In this document: piece by piece, positions 34,530 through 44,405 of the stretch
How the letters are laid out: the number at the start of each line of letters is the position of its first letter
How positions within the stretch are numbered: position 1 is the stretch's first letter
Origin: Amycolatopsis jejuensis
GTDB taxonomy: Bacteria; Actinomycetota; Actinomycetes; Mycobacteriales; Pseudonocardiaceae
Length of the DNA: 64,000 nt
NCBI RefSeq assembly: GCF_000717335.1
Contig: NZ_JNYZ01000025.1
Location: 67,889-131,888 of the forward strand
Reading direction: 5' to 3'
Notes under the pieces: model-generated
The model's input: only the letters and a program-made list of their open reading frames with translations
What the model was told of the DNA's origin: nothing
Database searches by the model: none
Translations under genes and position numbers: made by a program

Positions 34530-36641
34530 ATGGCCGACAAGCAGAACAGGAGTACCGACACCGGGGCCGCCGTCGCTGTGGACGACCCCGCCAAGGTGCG
34601 CAACGTCGTCCTCGTCGGGCCCTCCGGCTCGGGCAAGACCACGCTCACCGAGGCATTGCTCGCCGCGTCCGGCACCGTGCCGCGCGCCGGTTCGGTGGTG
34701 GAGGGCACCACGGTGTGCGACCACGACCCGGCCGCCGTGCGCCAGCAGCGCTCGGTCGGGCTCTCGGTCGCCCCCGTGCTCCACGCCGGGCACAAGATCA
34801 ACCTCATCGACACCCCGGGGTACGCCGATTTCGTCGGCGAGCTGCGCGCCGGGCTGCGGGCCGCGGATGCCGCGCTGTTCGTGGTCTCCGCGGCGGAAGG
34901 GGTCGACGCCTCCACCGTCGCGGCTTGGGAGGAGTGCGCGTCCGTCGGGATGCCGCGGGCCGTGGTGGTGTCCCGGCTCGACCACCACCGCGCCGACGCG
35001 CTCGCCGAGATCGCCGCCTGCCAGTCCGCATTCGGCGCAGGCGTGCTGCCGCTGTACCTCCCCGCGCCGGACGGCCTGGTCGGGCTGATCACCCAGCGCA
35101 GGTACGACTATTCCGCCGGCTTCCCGCCGCGCGTGGGCGAGCCGGACCCGGCCGCGCTCGACGGGCTCGCCGACGCCCGCAACGAGCTCATCGAGGGCAT
35201 CATCGCCGAGAGCGAGGACGAAACCCTCATGGACCGCTACCTCGGCGGCGAGGAAATCGCCGAGGACGTGCTGATTTCCGACCTCGAAACGGCCGTCGCG
35301 CGCGGATCGTTCCACCCGGTCATCCCGGTGTGCGCGACGAGCGGCATCGGGCTCGCCGAGGTCCTCGACGGCATCGTGCGCGCCTTCCCGTCGCCACTCG
35401 AACACCAGCCGCCCGGCGTGACCAGCCCGGACGGCGCACCGCACGGTGCACTCACCGCCGACCCGTCCGGCCCGCTCGCCGCCGAGGTCGTGCGCACCGC
35501 GGTGGACTCGTATGTGGGACGCGTTTCCCTCGTTCGGGTGTTTTCCGGGACGCTGCGCCCGGAGAATCCCGTACACGTGTCAGGGCATGGCCTCGCCGAA
35601 CGCGGGCATGAAGACCACGACGCCGACGAGCGCGTGGCACACCTGTACTCGCCGCTCGGCGCGAACCTGCGCGAGGTCCCGTTCTGCGTCGCGGGAGACC
35701 TGTGCGCGCTCACCAAAGTGGGGTCCGCGGAAACCGGCGACACGGTGTCGTCGCCCGACGAACCGCTGCTGATGAAACCGTGGCGGATGCCAGAGCCGTT
35801 GCTGCCGGTGGCGGTGGTCGCGAAGTCACGCAGCGACGAAGATACGTTGTCGCGCAACCTTTCCCGGCTCGTCGCGGGCGATCCGACCCTCCGGCTGGAG
35901 CGCAATGCGGAGACCGGCCAGCTCGTGCTGTGGTGCATGGGCGAGGCGCACGCGGACGTCGTGCTGTCGCGGCTGCGCGCGGGCGGCGCGGACGTCGGGA
36001 CCGAGCCGGTGCGGATCAGTTTGCGCGCCACCTTCGCGAAACCCGCGCGCGGGCACGGCAGGCACGTCAAGCAGTCCGGCGGGCACGGCCAGTTCGCGGT
36101 GTGCGACATCGAGGTCGAGCCGCTGCCGCGCGGTGGCGGGTTCGAATTCGTGGTCAAAGTGGTCGGCGGCTCGGTGCCGCACCAGTTCATCCCGAGCGTC
36201 GAGAAGGGCGTCCGGGCGCAGCTGCAGCGCGGCATCCAGGACGGGTACCCGGTGGTCGACGTGCGGGTGACGTTGGTCGACGGCAAAGCCCACAGCGTCG
36301 ATTCGTCGGACGCGGCGTTCCAGACCGCCGGCGCGCTCGCCCTCCGCGAAGCCGCGGCGGCCAGCCGGATCTCGCTGCTGGAACCGCTGGACGAGGTGCA
36401 CGTGACCCTGCCGGACGAGCACCTGGGCACCGTACTGGGCGACCTGTCGTCCCGCCGCGGCCGGGTGCTGGGCACCGAATCCGCCGAGGGCGGCCAGACC
36501 GTGGTGCACGCGGAGGTCCCGGCGGCGGAGCTCCTGCGGTACGCGGTGGACCTGCGTTCGCTGACCTCCGGCACCGCCGCCTTCACCCGGCGGCACGCCC
36601 GTTTCGAGCCGATGCCGGAGGGCGCCGTCGCCTCCCCCTGA
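34530..36641 (+). CDS. Elongation factor G-like GTPase (FusA2 type)
   Basis: 703 aa from ATG 34530 (GAGGAGG upstream). Domains as in EF-G: G domain with G1 GPSGSGKTTL (~residue 30) and G3 DTPGY. The G4 NKxD motif is replaced by SRLDH. Domains II-V follow, with a domain IV region HGRHVKQSGGHGQFAV. It matches the second EF-G of actinobacteria (for example mycobacterial FusA2), whose role is unclear. Altered G4 implies changed nucleotide specificity or affinity. A dyad-rich promoter (gtccaca/gtggaa near 34394) precedes it. Confidence 0.87.
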   Translation: MADKQNRSTDTGAAVAVDDPAKVRNVVLVGPSGSGKTTLTEALLAASGTVPRAGSVVEGTTVCDHDPAAVRQQRSVGLSVAPVLHAGHKINLIDTPGYADFVGELRAGLRAADAALFVVSAAEGVDASTVAAWEECASVGMPRAVVVSRLDHHRADALAEIAACQSAFGAGVLPLYLPAPDGLVGLITQRRYDYSAGFPPRVGEPDPAALDGLADARNELIEGIIAESEDETLMDRYLGGEEIAEDVLISDLETAVARGSFHPVIPVCATSGIGLAEVLDGIVRAFPSPLEHQPPGVTSPDGAPHGALTADPSGPLAAEVVRTAVDSYVGRVSLVRVFSGTLRPENPVHVSGHGLAERGHEDHDADERVAHLYSPLGANLREVPFCVAGDLCALTKVGSAETGDTVSSPDEPLLMKPWRMPEPLLPVAVVAKSRSDEDTLSRNLSRLVAGDPTLRLERNAETGQLVLWCMGEAHADVVLSRLRAGGADVGTEPVRISLRATFAKPARGHGRHVKQSGGHGQFAVCDIEVEPLPRGGGFEFVVKVVGGSVPHQFIPSVEKGVRAQLQRGIQDGYPVVDVRVTLVDGKAHSVDSSDAAFQTAGALALREAAAASRISLLEPLDEVHVTLPDEHLGTVLGDLSSRRGRVLGTESAEGGQTVVHAEVPAAELLRYAVDLRSLTSGTAAFTRRHARFEPMPEGAVASP

Positions 36642-36650
36642 GACCGGGGG

Positions 36651-37160
36651 TCAGAACTCGAACCCGCCCGGACGGCCGTTGCGGTCCGCGAGCAGACCGG
36701 CCAGCGTCGAGATCGCGATTTCCGCCGGGGTCCGCGAGCCGATGTTGAGGCCGACCGGGCGGTGTACGCGCTCGATGTCCGGCTCCGGCACGCCCAGCGC
36801 GCGCAGAGCTTCGACGTGCGGGCCCGGATGCCGCGGGTTGCCCAGCACGCCGACCCAGCGCGTCGGCACGGCGAGCGCGGACCGGAGCACCGGGCCCAGC
36901 TCGGCGCGGTGGTGGTCGGTGACCACGACGTCCGCGTCCGGCCCGGGTTCCGGCGCTGTCGTCCGGACGTCGATGCCGTCGGGCGCGTCCGTCGCGCGTG
37001 CCTCGTCCGGCTCGAACAGCACGGTGCGGTATCCCAGATCGGCGGCGTAGCGCAGCAGATGGCTCGCCACCGGCGAAGCGAACACGGCCACCAGCGTCCG
37101 CTCGACGGGCTCCGCGCCGGCTTCTCCGTGGGCGACGGCGCAGGAATCGGGTTCAGTCAT
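36651..37160 (-). CDS. XdhC-type Rossmann-domain protein
   Basis: 169 aa from ATG 37160. Contains only the C-terminal NAD(P)-like Rossmann part of XdhC/CoxI: LVAVFASPVASHLLRYAADLGYRTVLFEPD, VVVTDHHRAELGPVL, YVGVLGN-like WVGVLGNPRH, and the closing VHRPVGLNIGSRTPAEIAISTLAGLLADRNGR. Full-length XdhC inserts the molybdenum cofactor into xanthine dehydrogenase, but no molybdoenzyme is nearby and the N-terminal half is absent. Convergent with the EF-G-like gene. Confidence 0.8.
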   Translation of the reverse strand: MTEPDSCAVAHGEAGAEPVERTLVAVFASPVASHLLRYAADLGYRTVLFEPDEARATDAPDGIDVRTTAPEPGPDADVVVTDHHRAELGPVLRSALAVPTRWVGVLGNPRHPGPHVEALRALGVPEPDIERVHRPVGLNIGSRTPAEIAISTLAGLLADRNGRPGGFEF

Positions 37161-37174
37161 GTTCCCAGTCTCCC

Positions 37175-37660
37175 TTACACTTCCGGCTCGGCGAACTCGA
37201 AGTACTCCGGCAGCGGCGCGGTCCCGGCGAGCTTGAAATACCGCACCTTCCGGCGGCGCCGCAACGCCAGCGTGTCCCGTACCGCGTCGTTGTGCACCCG
37301 CCGCGCGATGACCACACGATGCTCGGCGTCGGTCAGCTCCTCGGCCAGGACCGCGGGCAGCCGGTCGCGGCCGACGCGCGCCAGCACCAGGGTCAGCTCG
37401 TTCTCCGCGGCTTCCCGGTCCGGACGTTCGGCTCCCTCGGCCCGCGCGGCCGCCGCGTGCAGGTCTGCCCGGTCGTCGAGGACTGCCGCGACCGCCCGCG
37501 CGACCACCGCCCGGCGCGCGAGCGCTGCCTCCAGCGCCGCCCAGCCCGCGTCGGTCCGGATGTGCAGCCGGTCGAGCCGGTTTGCCGTCGCCACCAGGAA
37601 AAGCCCGCCGAGCACGACGACCGCGGCCACGACGAGCAGCAGCCAACCCAGTACCGTCAC
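37175..37660 (-). CDS. Membrane-anchored protein of the pimA cluster, unknown
   Basis: 161 aa from GTG 37660, overlapping the pimA stop (GTGA). One N-terminal TM helix (VLGWLLLVVAAVVVLGGLFLV), then a helical LemA-like region (NRLDRLHIRTDAGWAALEAALARRAVVARAVA) and a basic segment RRRRKVRYFKLAG. Mycobacteria have a membrane gene in the same position after pimA. Function is unknown; translational coupling suggests a link to PIM or envelope metabolism. Confidence 0.7.
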   Translation of the reverse strand: MTVLGWLLLVVAAVVVLGGLFLVATANRLDRLHIRTDAGWAALEAALARRAVVARAVAAVLDDRADLHAAAARAEGAERPDREAAENELTLVLARVGRDRLPAVLAEELTDAEHRVVIARRVHNDAVRDTLALRRRRKVRYFKLAGTAPLPEYFEFAEPEV

Positions 37661-38811
37661 GCGAGCTCCCGCTCCCCCGCCGCGACCAGCCGCGGGTCGG
37701 CCGCGATCGCCGTCTCGTACACCCGCAGCACCTGCGTGACCAGCACCGACCAGTCGTACGCGGTCACCCGCTCGCCCGCCGCAGCCGCCAGCGACGCCCG
37801 GTGCGCCGGGTCGCCCAGCAGCTCGCGCAGGCCGTCCGCGAGCGCTGCCGGATCGCCGGTCGCGGTGAGCATTCCGGCGTGGCCGTCGTCGAGCACGCGG
37901 CGGAACGAATCGAGCCCGCTGGCCAGCACCGGGGTACCCGCGGCCATCGCCTCGGTGAGGATCATGCCGAAGCTTTCGCCGCCGGTGTTGGGCGCGCAGT
38001 ACACGTCGACGCTGCGCAGCGCACGGGCCTTCGTCTCGTCGTCGACCTGGCCCAGCAGCTCGATGTGCGGCCACAGCTGCGGCCCGGCCATCCGCCGCAG
38101 CTGCTCCGGCTCCCCCCGGCCGACCACCAGCAGCCGCAGCTCCTCGAACTCCGGCAGCAGCCGCCGCGCGGCCTCCAGCAGCACGTCCATGCCCTTGCGG
38201 GGTTCGGTGAACCGGCCGACGAACCCGACCGTGCCGCCGGCCCGCGGGTACCCGTCGAGCGGCGTGGCCCGGGAGAAGAACTCGACGTCGACGCCGTTGG
38301 GGATCTCCACCGCGTCCCCGCCCGCGTGCTCCACCTGCACCCGCCGGGCCAGCACGGACACTGCGATCCGCGCGGTGATCTTCTCCAGCAGCGGGCGCAG
38401 CACCGGCTGGAATGCCGACAGCGTCCGGGAACGCGTGGTGGCGGTGTGGAACGTGGCCACGATGGGACCGTCGGCCACCTTCAGCGCAAGCAGCGACAGG
38501 CTGGGCGCGGCCGGCTCGTGCAGGTGCAGCACGTCGAACCCGTTGTCGCGGATCCACCGCCGCACCCGGGCATACGACACCGGCCCGAACTGCAGCCGCG
38601 CGACCGACCCGTTGTACGGAATCCCCAGCGCTTTCCCCGCCGGATGCACGAAATCCGGTAGCTGCGCGTCCTCGTCCGCCGGAGCCAGCACCGACACCTG
38701 GTGCCCGCGCTCCAGCAGCGCCCGCGCCAGGTCGATCACGTGCCCCTGGACGCCGCCGGGTACGTCGAACGAGTACGGGCACACGATCCCGATCTTCAGC
38801 CCGCCCGCCAC
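37657..38811 (-). CDS. pimA: Phosphatidyl-myo-inositol mannosyltransferase
   Basis: 384 aa from GTG 38811, five bases after the patA stop. GT4, GT-B fold: IGIVCPYSFDVPGGVQGHVIDLARAL at the N-terminus, GFVGRFTEPRKGMDVLLEA, and the nucleotide-sugar EX7E motif within GGESFGMILTEAMAAGTPV. It adds the first mannose from GDP-mannose to phosphatidylinositol at the inner membrane leaflet. Confidence 0.93.
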   Translation of the reverse strand: MAGGLKIGIVCPYSFDVPGGVQGHVIDLARALLERGHQVSVLAPADEDAQLPDFVHPAGKALGIPYNGSVARLQFGPVSYARVRRWIRDNGFDVLHLHEPAAPSLSLLALKVADGPIVATFHTATTRSRTLSAFQPVLRPLLEKITARIAVSVLARRVQVEHAGGDAVEIPNGVDVEFFSRATPLDGYPRAGGTVGFVGRFTEPRKGMDVLLEAARRLLPEFEELRLLVVGRGEPEQLRRMAGPQLWPHIELLGQVDDETKARALRSVDVYCAPNTGGESFGMILTEAMAAGTPVLASGLDSFRRVLDDGHAGMLTATGDPAALADGLRELLGDPAHRASLAAAAGERVTAYDWSVLVTQVLRVYETAIAADPRLVAAGERELA

Positions 38812-38816
38812 CGGGG

Positions 38817-39725
38817 TCAGCTCGCTTCTTCCAGCGAACCCGCCGGAGCGGGCACGTCGGCGGGCCAGAACGGCTGCAGCATGTGCCAGTCCGCCGGATG
38901 CGCGGCGATGTCGCCGGCGAATACGTCGGCGATCGCCTGCGTCGCGGCCGGGACCTCGGCCCGCGCGGTGACCCGGATCCGCGGGTGGATGCGGATTTCC
39001 CAGCCGTCCTCGGTGAACCAGCAGCCAGTGGGCAGCAATGCGGCGCCGGTGGTCGCGGCGAGCCGGGCCGGACCCGCGGGCATCAGGGTGCGCTCGCCGA
39101 AGAACCGGACCGGAACGCCGGACGTCGTCAGATCCCGGTCGCCGACCAGGACCACCAGCTTGTTCTCGCGCAACCGCCGCAGCAGCAGCCGCATCGCCGC
39201 GCTGTCGCCGGTGAGCGGCACGACCTCGAACCCGAGCGACTCCCGGAACGCCACGAACCGCCGGTACAGCGACTCCGGTTCGAGCCGCTCCGCGACCGTG
39301 GTGAAGGTGCCCGCGTAACTGGCGAGCCACACCCCGGCGATGTCCCAGTTCCCGCTGTGCGGCAACGCCATCACCGCGCCGTTGCCCTCGGCGAGCGCCG
39401 CGTCGATGTTCTCCGCGCCGGTCACCGTGACCCGCCCGGCCACCTCTTTGTGGTCCATCGCGGGCAGCCGGAACGTCTCGAACCAATACCGCGCGTACGA
39501 CCGCATCGCACGCCGGACCAGCTCGTCGAGCTCCACCTCCCCGGCCTGCGGGACGACCCGGGCGAGGTTGGCGCGCAGCTGCTGGACCCCGCCGCCCCCG
39601 CGGCGCGTGGCCAGGTCCGCGCCGAAGGAGAACACGGCCGACCCGAACGCCCGCGGCAGCCGCCGGACAAGCCGCCAGCCCGTCGCGTAGCCGAATTCGC
39701 CGAGTCCCCGGGAAAGCGCACTCAT
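38817..39725 (-). CDS. patA: Phosphatidylinositol mannoside acyltransferase
   Basis: 302 aa from ATG 39725, overlapping the pgsA stop. LpxL/HtrB-type acyltransferase with the catalytic HX4D in LPHSGNWD, GDRDLTTSGVPVRFFG and FPxG-like TLMPAGPARLA. It transfers a fatty acyl chain to the mannose of PIM. Position between pgsA and pimA supports this over a lipid A role. Confidence 0.92.
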   Translation of the reverse strand: MSALSRGLGEFGYATGWRLVRRLPRAFGSAVFSFGADLATRRGGGGVQQLRANLARVVPQAGEVELDELVRRAMRSYARYWFETFRLPAMDHKEVAGRVTVTGAENIDAALAEGNGAVMALPHSGNWDIAGVWLASYAGTFTTVAERLEPESLYRRFVAFRESLGFEVVPLTGDSAAMRLLLRRLRENKLVVLVGDRDLTTSGVPVRFFGERTLMPAGPARLAATTGAALLPTGCWFTEDGWEIRIHPRIRVTARAEVPAATQAIADVFAGDIAAHPADWHMLQPFWPADVPAPAGSLEEAS

Positions 39726-40360
39726 GGCTGTGCCCCGCCTGGTAAGTCGGCCTGTTTCGCCGCCCGCGCCGCGCTCGCCACCGCCAGCACCCGCTGCAGC
39801 AGCGTGACCACCGACAGCACCGCCAGCAGCCACAACGTGATCTCCACCGTGAAGGGCACGCCGAACCCGTGCAGGCCGGTGCCGACGAGCGCGATGATGA
39901 GCCGCTCGGCCCGTTCGACGAGCCCGCCGTCGGCCTCCAGGCCGGACGCCTCGGCGCGGGCCTTCACATACGAAATGACCTGCGCCAGTACCAGGCAGAT
40001 CAGCGCGGCCGCGGCGGCCCGGTCGTTGTGGTCCTGCACGAAGCACCACCACGCGATGGCCGCGAACAGCGCGCCGTCGACCAGGCGGTCGCACGTCGCG
40101 TCGAGGACCGCGCCGAACGGGGTGCCGTACCCGCGCGCACGGGCCATCGCGCCGTCCAGCAGGTCGAGCATCGCGAAGCCCCACACCGTGAACGTGCCCC
40201 ACAGCAGCAGGTCCAGCGGGAAGAACACGAGCGCGCACACCATCGCACCCGCGGTGCCGATCACGGTCATCGCGTTCGGGGTCAATCCGGCGCGGACCAG
40301 CGCGGCACCGATCGGGTCCGTGACGCGGGAGACCGAGGCGCGGGCGAAAATGTTGAGCAT
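39722..40360 (-). CDS. pgsA: CDP-alcohol phosphatidyltransferase (phosphatidylinositol phosphate synthase)
   Basis: 212 aa from ATG 40360. The CDP-OH signature D-x2-D-G-x2-A-R-x8-G-x3-D-x3-D is intact in DLLDGAMARARGYGTPFGAVLDATCD. Six TM helices. It makes phosphatidylinositol phosphate from CDP-diacylglycerol and inositol phosphate, the first step feeding PatA/PimA. Confidence 0.92.
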   Translation of the reverse strand: MLNIFARASVSRVTDPIGAALVRAGLTPNAMTVIGTAGAMVCALVFFPLDLLLWGTFTVWGFAMLDLLDGAMARARGYGTPFGAVLDATCDRLVDGALFAAIAWWCFVQDHNDRAAAAALICLVLAQVISYVKARAEASGLEADGGLVERAERLIIALVGTGLHGFGVPFTVEITLWLLAVLSVVTLLQRVLAVASAARAAKQADLPGGAQP

Positions 40361-40460
40361 CTTCCTCGTCTGTGCACCTGACTCGGGGGCGGGTGGGCGA
40401 CGAAAGCCTATCGACCCCGCCCCGCGCACCGGACGTGCCCGCCCGCGACCCGCCGTGCGG

Positions 40461-40991
40461 TCAGCCGGATTTCGGCAACCCGACGACCGGGGCCACGAAA
40501 TCCGCGGCCTCCTCGGCGGCTGCCGCGGCCTCGCAGCGGGGCTTCAGCCCGCCAAGGATCGCGGCCGAGATCTCGCCGAGCTGCGTGACCTGCTCGGGCG
40601 TGAGCTGGTCGAAAATGCCCTCCCGGACCGCCTCGACGTGCCCCGGCGCGGCCTCTTCCAAGGCGGCGAACCCGGCGTCGGTGAGCACCGCCCACGACCC
40701 GCGCTTGTCCGTGGGGCACGATTCACGCCGGACCCAGCCCTTGGCCTCCAGCCGCGCCACCGCGTGCGACAACCGGCTGCGCGACGAACCCCGCATCGTG
40801 GCCAGCTCGCTCATCCGCAGCCGCCTGCCCGCCGCCTCCGACAACGTGACCAGCACCTCGTAGTACGCGTGCGGCATGCCCGAATCGTGCTGCAGCTGGC
40901 CTTCGAGGTGCGCCTGCAGGAACGAGCTGGCCTGCGCGTAGGTACGCCAGACCTGCTGCTCGTGGCCGGTCAGCCAGCGTGGTTCGGACAT
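40461..40991 (-). CDS. MarR-family transcriptional regulator
   Basis: 176 aa from ATG 40991 (an upstream start at 41021 is possible). Winged HTH: LRMSELATMRGSSRSRLSHAVARLEAKGWVRRESCPTDKRGSWAVLTDAG, written here as one region at residues ~60-110. It sits between the HIT gene and pgsA on the same strand, 26 bp after the HIT stop, inside a block that is otherwise uninterrupted in mycobacteria. Confidence 0.88.
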   Translation of the reverse strand: MSEPRWLTGHEQQVWRTYAQASSFLQAHLEGQLQHDSGMPHAYYEVLVTLSEAAGRRLRMSELATMRGSSRSRLSHAVARLEAKGWVRRESCPTDKRGSWAVLTDAGFAALEEAAPGHVEAVREGIFDQLTPEQVTQLGEISAAILGGLKPRCEAAAAAEEAADFVAPVVGLPKSG

Positions 40992-41017
40992 ATCGCCATC
41001 ATACGCTGGTTGAGGGC

Positions 41018-41581
41018 TCAATCAGCCGTGGTCGACCGCTTTCCCCATGCCCCGGCCAGCAGGTCCCGGGTTTCCCCCAGAAGCTGCGGCAGGACCTTGG
41101 TGTGCCCGATCACCGGCATGAAGTTCGCGTCGCCGCCCCAGCGCGGGACCAGGTGCTGATGCAGGTGCGCGGCGATCCCCGCCCCGGCGATCACGCCCTG
41201 GTTGATCCCGATGTTGAACCCGTGCGCCGCCGACACCGCCCGCACCACGCCCATCGCGTGCTGGGTGAACTCGGCCAGCTCGCGGGTCTCGTCGGCGGTG
41301 AGGTCCGGGTAGTCCGCGACGTGCCGGTACGGGACCACCATCAGGTGCCCCGGGTTGTACGGGTACAGGTTCAGCACCGCGTACACCGTCTCGCCGCGCG
41401 CCACGATCAGCGCCTGCTCGTCGTCGAGCGAGGGCAGGCGGCAGAACGGGCAGCCCGGCGGATCGTCGCCGTCGGGCTTGTCCTGCCCCTTGATGTAGGC
41501 CATCCGGTGCGGGGTCCACAGCCGCTGCAGCGCGTCCGGGATCCCGATCCCGTCCTGCCCGACGAGTTCGGGATCGGTCAC
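41018..41581 (-). CDS. HIT-family nucleotide hydrolase/phosphorylase
   Basis: 187 aa from GTG 41581, overlapping the thrS stop (GTGA). The histidine triad [10 protein letters not shown] is near residue 140. A CPFC zinc-type motif lies near residue 45 and [12 protein letters not shown] precedes the triad. The mycobacterial orthologue in the same position is a diadenosine tetraphosphate phosphorylase, so a role in Ap4A turnover is likely. Ap4A is a side product of aminoacyl-tRNA synthetases, which fits the coupling to thrS. Confidence 0.88.
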   Translation of the reverse strand: MTDPELVGQDGIGIPDALQRLWTPHRMAYIKGQDKPDGDDPPGCPFCRLPSLDDEQALIVARGETVYAVLNLYPYNPGHLMVVPYRHVADYPDLTADETRELAEFTQHAMGVVRAVSAAHGFNIGINQGVIAGAGIAAHLHQHLVPRWGGDANFMPVIGHTKVLPQLLGETRDLLAGAWGKRSTTAD

Positions 41582-43605
41582 TGCAGGATCTTCTCCACGG
41601 CCTCGGCCGACGGCGACGCGTTCTCCCGCCGCGTGATCCACTCGGCGATCGCCTCGACCGCCTGATCGGCCGGGATGCCGTTGATCTGCCCGCCGTCGCG
41701 GAACCGGAACGACACCGCACCGGCCTCCGCGTCCTTCGCCCCGGCGAGCAGCAGGAACGGCACCTTCTGCGTGGTGTGCGTGCGGATCTTCTTCTGCATC
41801 CGGTCGTCACTCGCGTCGATCTCGACCCGGATTCCCTTGGCGCGCAACGCCTTCTCGACGCCACCGAGGTACTCGACCTGGTCGGCGGTGATCGGGATGC
41901 CGACCACCTGCACCGGCGAGAGCCACGCCGGGAACGCGCCCGCGTAGTGCTCGGTCAGCACGCCGAAGAACCGCTCGATCGACCCGAACAGCGCGCGGTG
42001 GATCATCACCGGCCGCTGGCGGGTGCCGTCGGATGCGGTGTATTCGAGGCCGAACCGCTTGTTCTGGTTGAAGTCCAGCTGGATCGTGGACATCTGCCAG
42101 GTACGGCCGATGGCGTCCTTGGCCTGCACGGAGATCTTGGGACCGTAGAACGCCGCGCCGCCCGGGTCGGGGACCAGCTCGAGCCCGGAGTCGACGGCGG
42201 CCTGCCGCAGCGTCTCGGTGGCCTCCTCCCACTCCCAGTCCTCGCCGATGAACTTCTCCGAGTCACCGCGGGTGGACAGCTCCAGGTAGAAGTCCGAGAG
42301 GCCGTAGTCGGCGAGCAGGTCGAGCACGAACTTGAGCAGCGACCGCAGCTCGCCCGGCATCTGCTCCTTGGTGCAGTAGATGTGCGAATCGTCCATGGTC
42401 AGCCCGCGGACACGGGTGAGGCCGTGCACCACGCCGGACTTCTCGTAGCGGTAGACGGTGCCGAATTCGAACAGCCGCAGCGGCAGCTCGCGATAGGACC
42501 GTCCGCGCGAACGGAAGATCAGGTTGTGCATCGGGCAGTTCATCGCCTTGAGGTAGTAGTCCTCTTCGTCGAACTGCACCGGCGGGAACATGGTGTCCGC
42601 GTAGTACGGCAGGTGCCCGGAGGTGTGGAACAGCTCGCCCTTGGAGATGTGCGGCGTGTTCACGAACTCGTAGCCGGCTTCCTCGTGCCGGCGGCGCGAG
42701 TAGTTCTCCAGCTCACGGCGGATGATGCCGCCCTTGGGGTGGAACACCGGCAGCCCCGACCCGATTTCCTCGGGGAAGGAGAACAGGTCCAGCTCGGCGC
42801 CGAGCTTGCGGTGGTCGCGGCGCTCGGCCTCGGCGAGGCGCTCGAGGTGCGCGTCCTGCGCCTCGGCCGACTCCCACGCGGTGCCGTAGATCCGCTGCAG
42901 CTGCGGGTTCTTCTCGTTGCCGCGCCAGTACGCGGCAGCGACCCGGGTGAGCTTGAACGCCGGGATGAACTTGGTGGTGGGCACGTGCGGGCCGCGGCAG
43001 AGGTCGCTCCACACACGTTCTTTCGTGCGCGGGTCGAGGTTGTCGTAGATGGTCAGCTCGCCGCCACCGACCTCCATCACCTCGGAAGTGTCCACTTCGG
43101 ACTTGAGGTCCACCAGTTCGAGCTTGAACGGCTCGTCCGCGAGTTCCTGCTTCGCCTCGTCGGTGGAGGCGAAGACGCGGCGGGAGAACTGCTGTGCGCC
43201 CTTGACGATCTGCTTCATGCGCTTCTCGAGCGCCTGCAGGTCTTCGGGGGTGAACGGCTTTTCGACGGCGAAGTCGTAGTAGAAACCGTCGCGCACCGGC
43301 GGGCCGATGCCGAGCTTCGCGTCGGGGAATTCCTGCTGCACGGCCTGGGCGAGCACGTGCGCGGCGCTGTGCCGGATCACGCTGCGGCCGTCGTCGGTGT
43401 TCGCGGCGACCGCTTCGACCTGCGCGTCGGCGTCCGGGATCCAGGCGAGGTCGCGCAGCTTCCCGTCCACGTCGCGGACGACGACGATCGTGTCCGGGCC
43501 CTTGGTGGGCAGTCCGGCCTCGCGCACCGCGGCGCCCGCCGTAGTGCCCGCCGGCACCACCACGCGCGGGGCGGGTACGGCGGCGGCTGACGGCGGATGG
43601 GACAC
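41578..43605 (-). CDS. thrS: Threonyl-tRNA synthetase
   Basis: 675 aa from GTG 43605. N-terminal TGS (residues ~15-75), editing domain with [19 protein letters not shown], class II catalytic core with the zinc Cys in [11 protein letters not shown], motif 3 near [15 protein letters not shown], and the anticodon-binding domain at the C-terminus. All main motifs present. The upstream region 43606-43690 may hold a T-box-free promoter; no T-box is visible. Confidence 0.97.
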   Translation of the reverse strand: MSHPPSAAAVPAPRVVVPAGTTAGAAVREAGLPTKGPDTIVVVRDVDGKLRDLAWIPDADAQVEAVAANTDDGRSVIRHSAAHVLAQAVQQEFPDAKLGIGPPVRDGFYYDFAVEKPFTPEDLQALEKRMKQIVKGAQQFSRRVFASTDEAKQELADEPFKLELVDLKSEVDTSEVMEVGGGELTIYDNLDPRTKERVWSDLCRGPHVPTTKFIPAFKLTRVAAAYWRGNEKNPQLQRIYGTAWESAEAQDAHLERLAEAERRDHRKLGAELDLFSFPEEIGSGLPVFHPKGGIIRRELENYSRRRHEEAGYEFVNTPHISKGELFHTSGHLPYYADTMFPPVQFDEEDYYLKAMNCPMHNLIFRSRGRSYRELPLRLFEFGTVYRYEKSGVVHGLTRVRGLTMDDSHIYCTKEQMPGELRSLLKFVLDLLADYGLSDFYLELSTRGDSEKFIGEDWEWEEATETLRQAAVDSGLELVPDPGGAAFYGPKISVQAKDAIGRTWQMSTIQLDFNQNKRFGLEYTASDGTRQRPVMIHRALFGSIERFFGVLTEHYAGAFPAWLSPVQVVGIPITADQVEYLGGVEKALRAKGIRVEIDASDDRMQKKIRTHTTQKVPFLLLAGAKDAEAGAVSFRFRDGGQINGIPADQAVEAIAEWITRRENASPSAEAVEKILQ

Positions 43606-43692
43606 GATCGGGCTCCTTCATGGCGAAGTGACGGGGATTGCTCGGGTCGATGCTAGTCCGCTGCCCGTGAGCGGCTTTCGCTAGGCACACGA

Positions 43693-43720
43693 AGGCCGCC
43701 CCGCGGGTGCGGGGCGGCCT
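43693..43720 (-). terminator. Terminator of the nitroreductase gene
   Basis: Perfect 12-bp GC-rich arms aggccgccccgc and gcggggcggcct around gggt, 21 bp beyond the nitroreductase stop on the minus strand. Confidence 0.8.
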
Positions 43721-43740
43721 CGGTGGCGGGAAGCAGCGGG

Positions 43741-44355
43741 TCAGAGAGTCTCGACGACCTGGTCGAAGTCCAGCCGCGGCAAGCGGTCGAACCACGGGTT
43801 GTCGCCGGGCTTGCCGACGTTCACCACGACGAGCGAACGCCAGTTGTTCTCCGCGAAGAACTCCTTGTCCACCCCGGCGGCGTCGAAGCCGGTCATCGGG
43901 CCCGCGGCCAGCCCGGCCGCGCGCACGCCGATGATGAAGTAGCCGACCTGCAGCAGCGAGTTCAGCCTGGAGAACTCGACGCGGCCGGCCTCCTCGGAGA
44001 ACATGTCCTTCACGCCCGGGTTGTGCGGGAAGGTCTGCGGGATGTTCTCGTGGAAGTCCACGTCCGCGGCCAGGATCACGGTGATCGGCGCGGTTCCGGT
44101 CTTGGCCCGGTTGCCCTCGGCCATGTGCGGCAGCAGCCGCTGCCGGGCCTCGTCGCTGCGGAGCACCAGTGCGCGCAGGGGCTGGGTGTTCATGGAGGTC
44201 GGGGCCCACTTCACCAGGTCGTAGATCGCCCGTACCTGCTCGTCGGTCACCGGCTCGGCGCTGAAGCTGTTGGCCGTGCGAGCCTCGCGGAACAGCAGGT
44301 CCTGCACCTCGGCGGGCACCTGCAGCTGCTTCTCGGACTCAACGAAAGTCGTCAT
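43741..44355 (-). CDS. Nitroreductase-family FMN enzyme, malonic semialdehyde reductase (RutE)-like
   Basis: 204 aa. FREARTANSFSAEPVTDEQVRAIYDLVKWAPTSMNTQPLR (residues ~22-62), EGNRAKTGTAPITVIL, FPHNPGVKDMF and AAGLAAGPMTGFDAAGVDKEFFA follow the RutE/HadB subgroup that reduces malonic semialdehyde to 3-hydroxypropionate or quinones/nitro compounds. No rut genes are nearby, so the substrate is open. A perfect dyad precedes the gene. Confidence 0.85.
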   Translation of the reverse strand: MTTFVESEKQLQVPAEVQDLLFREARTANSFSAEPVTDEQVRAIYDLVKWAPTSMNTQPLRALVLRSDEARQRLLPHMAEGNRAKTGTAPITVILAADVDFHENIPQTFPHNPGVKDMFSEEAGRVEFSRLNSLLQVGYFIIGVRAAGLAAGPMTGFDAAGVDKEFFAENNWRSLVVVNVGKPGDNPWFDRLPRLDFDQVVETL

Positions 44356-44405
44356 CGGATTCGGCGTTCCTTCCCGTGCTGTCGCCTTCGCTGCGTGCCA
44401 ACGTG

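Noticed and set aside
41776..43590. 604-aa plus-strand frame
   Set aside because: Antisense of thrS with no recognisable motif.
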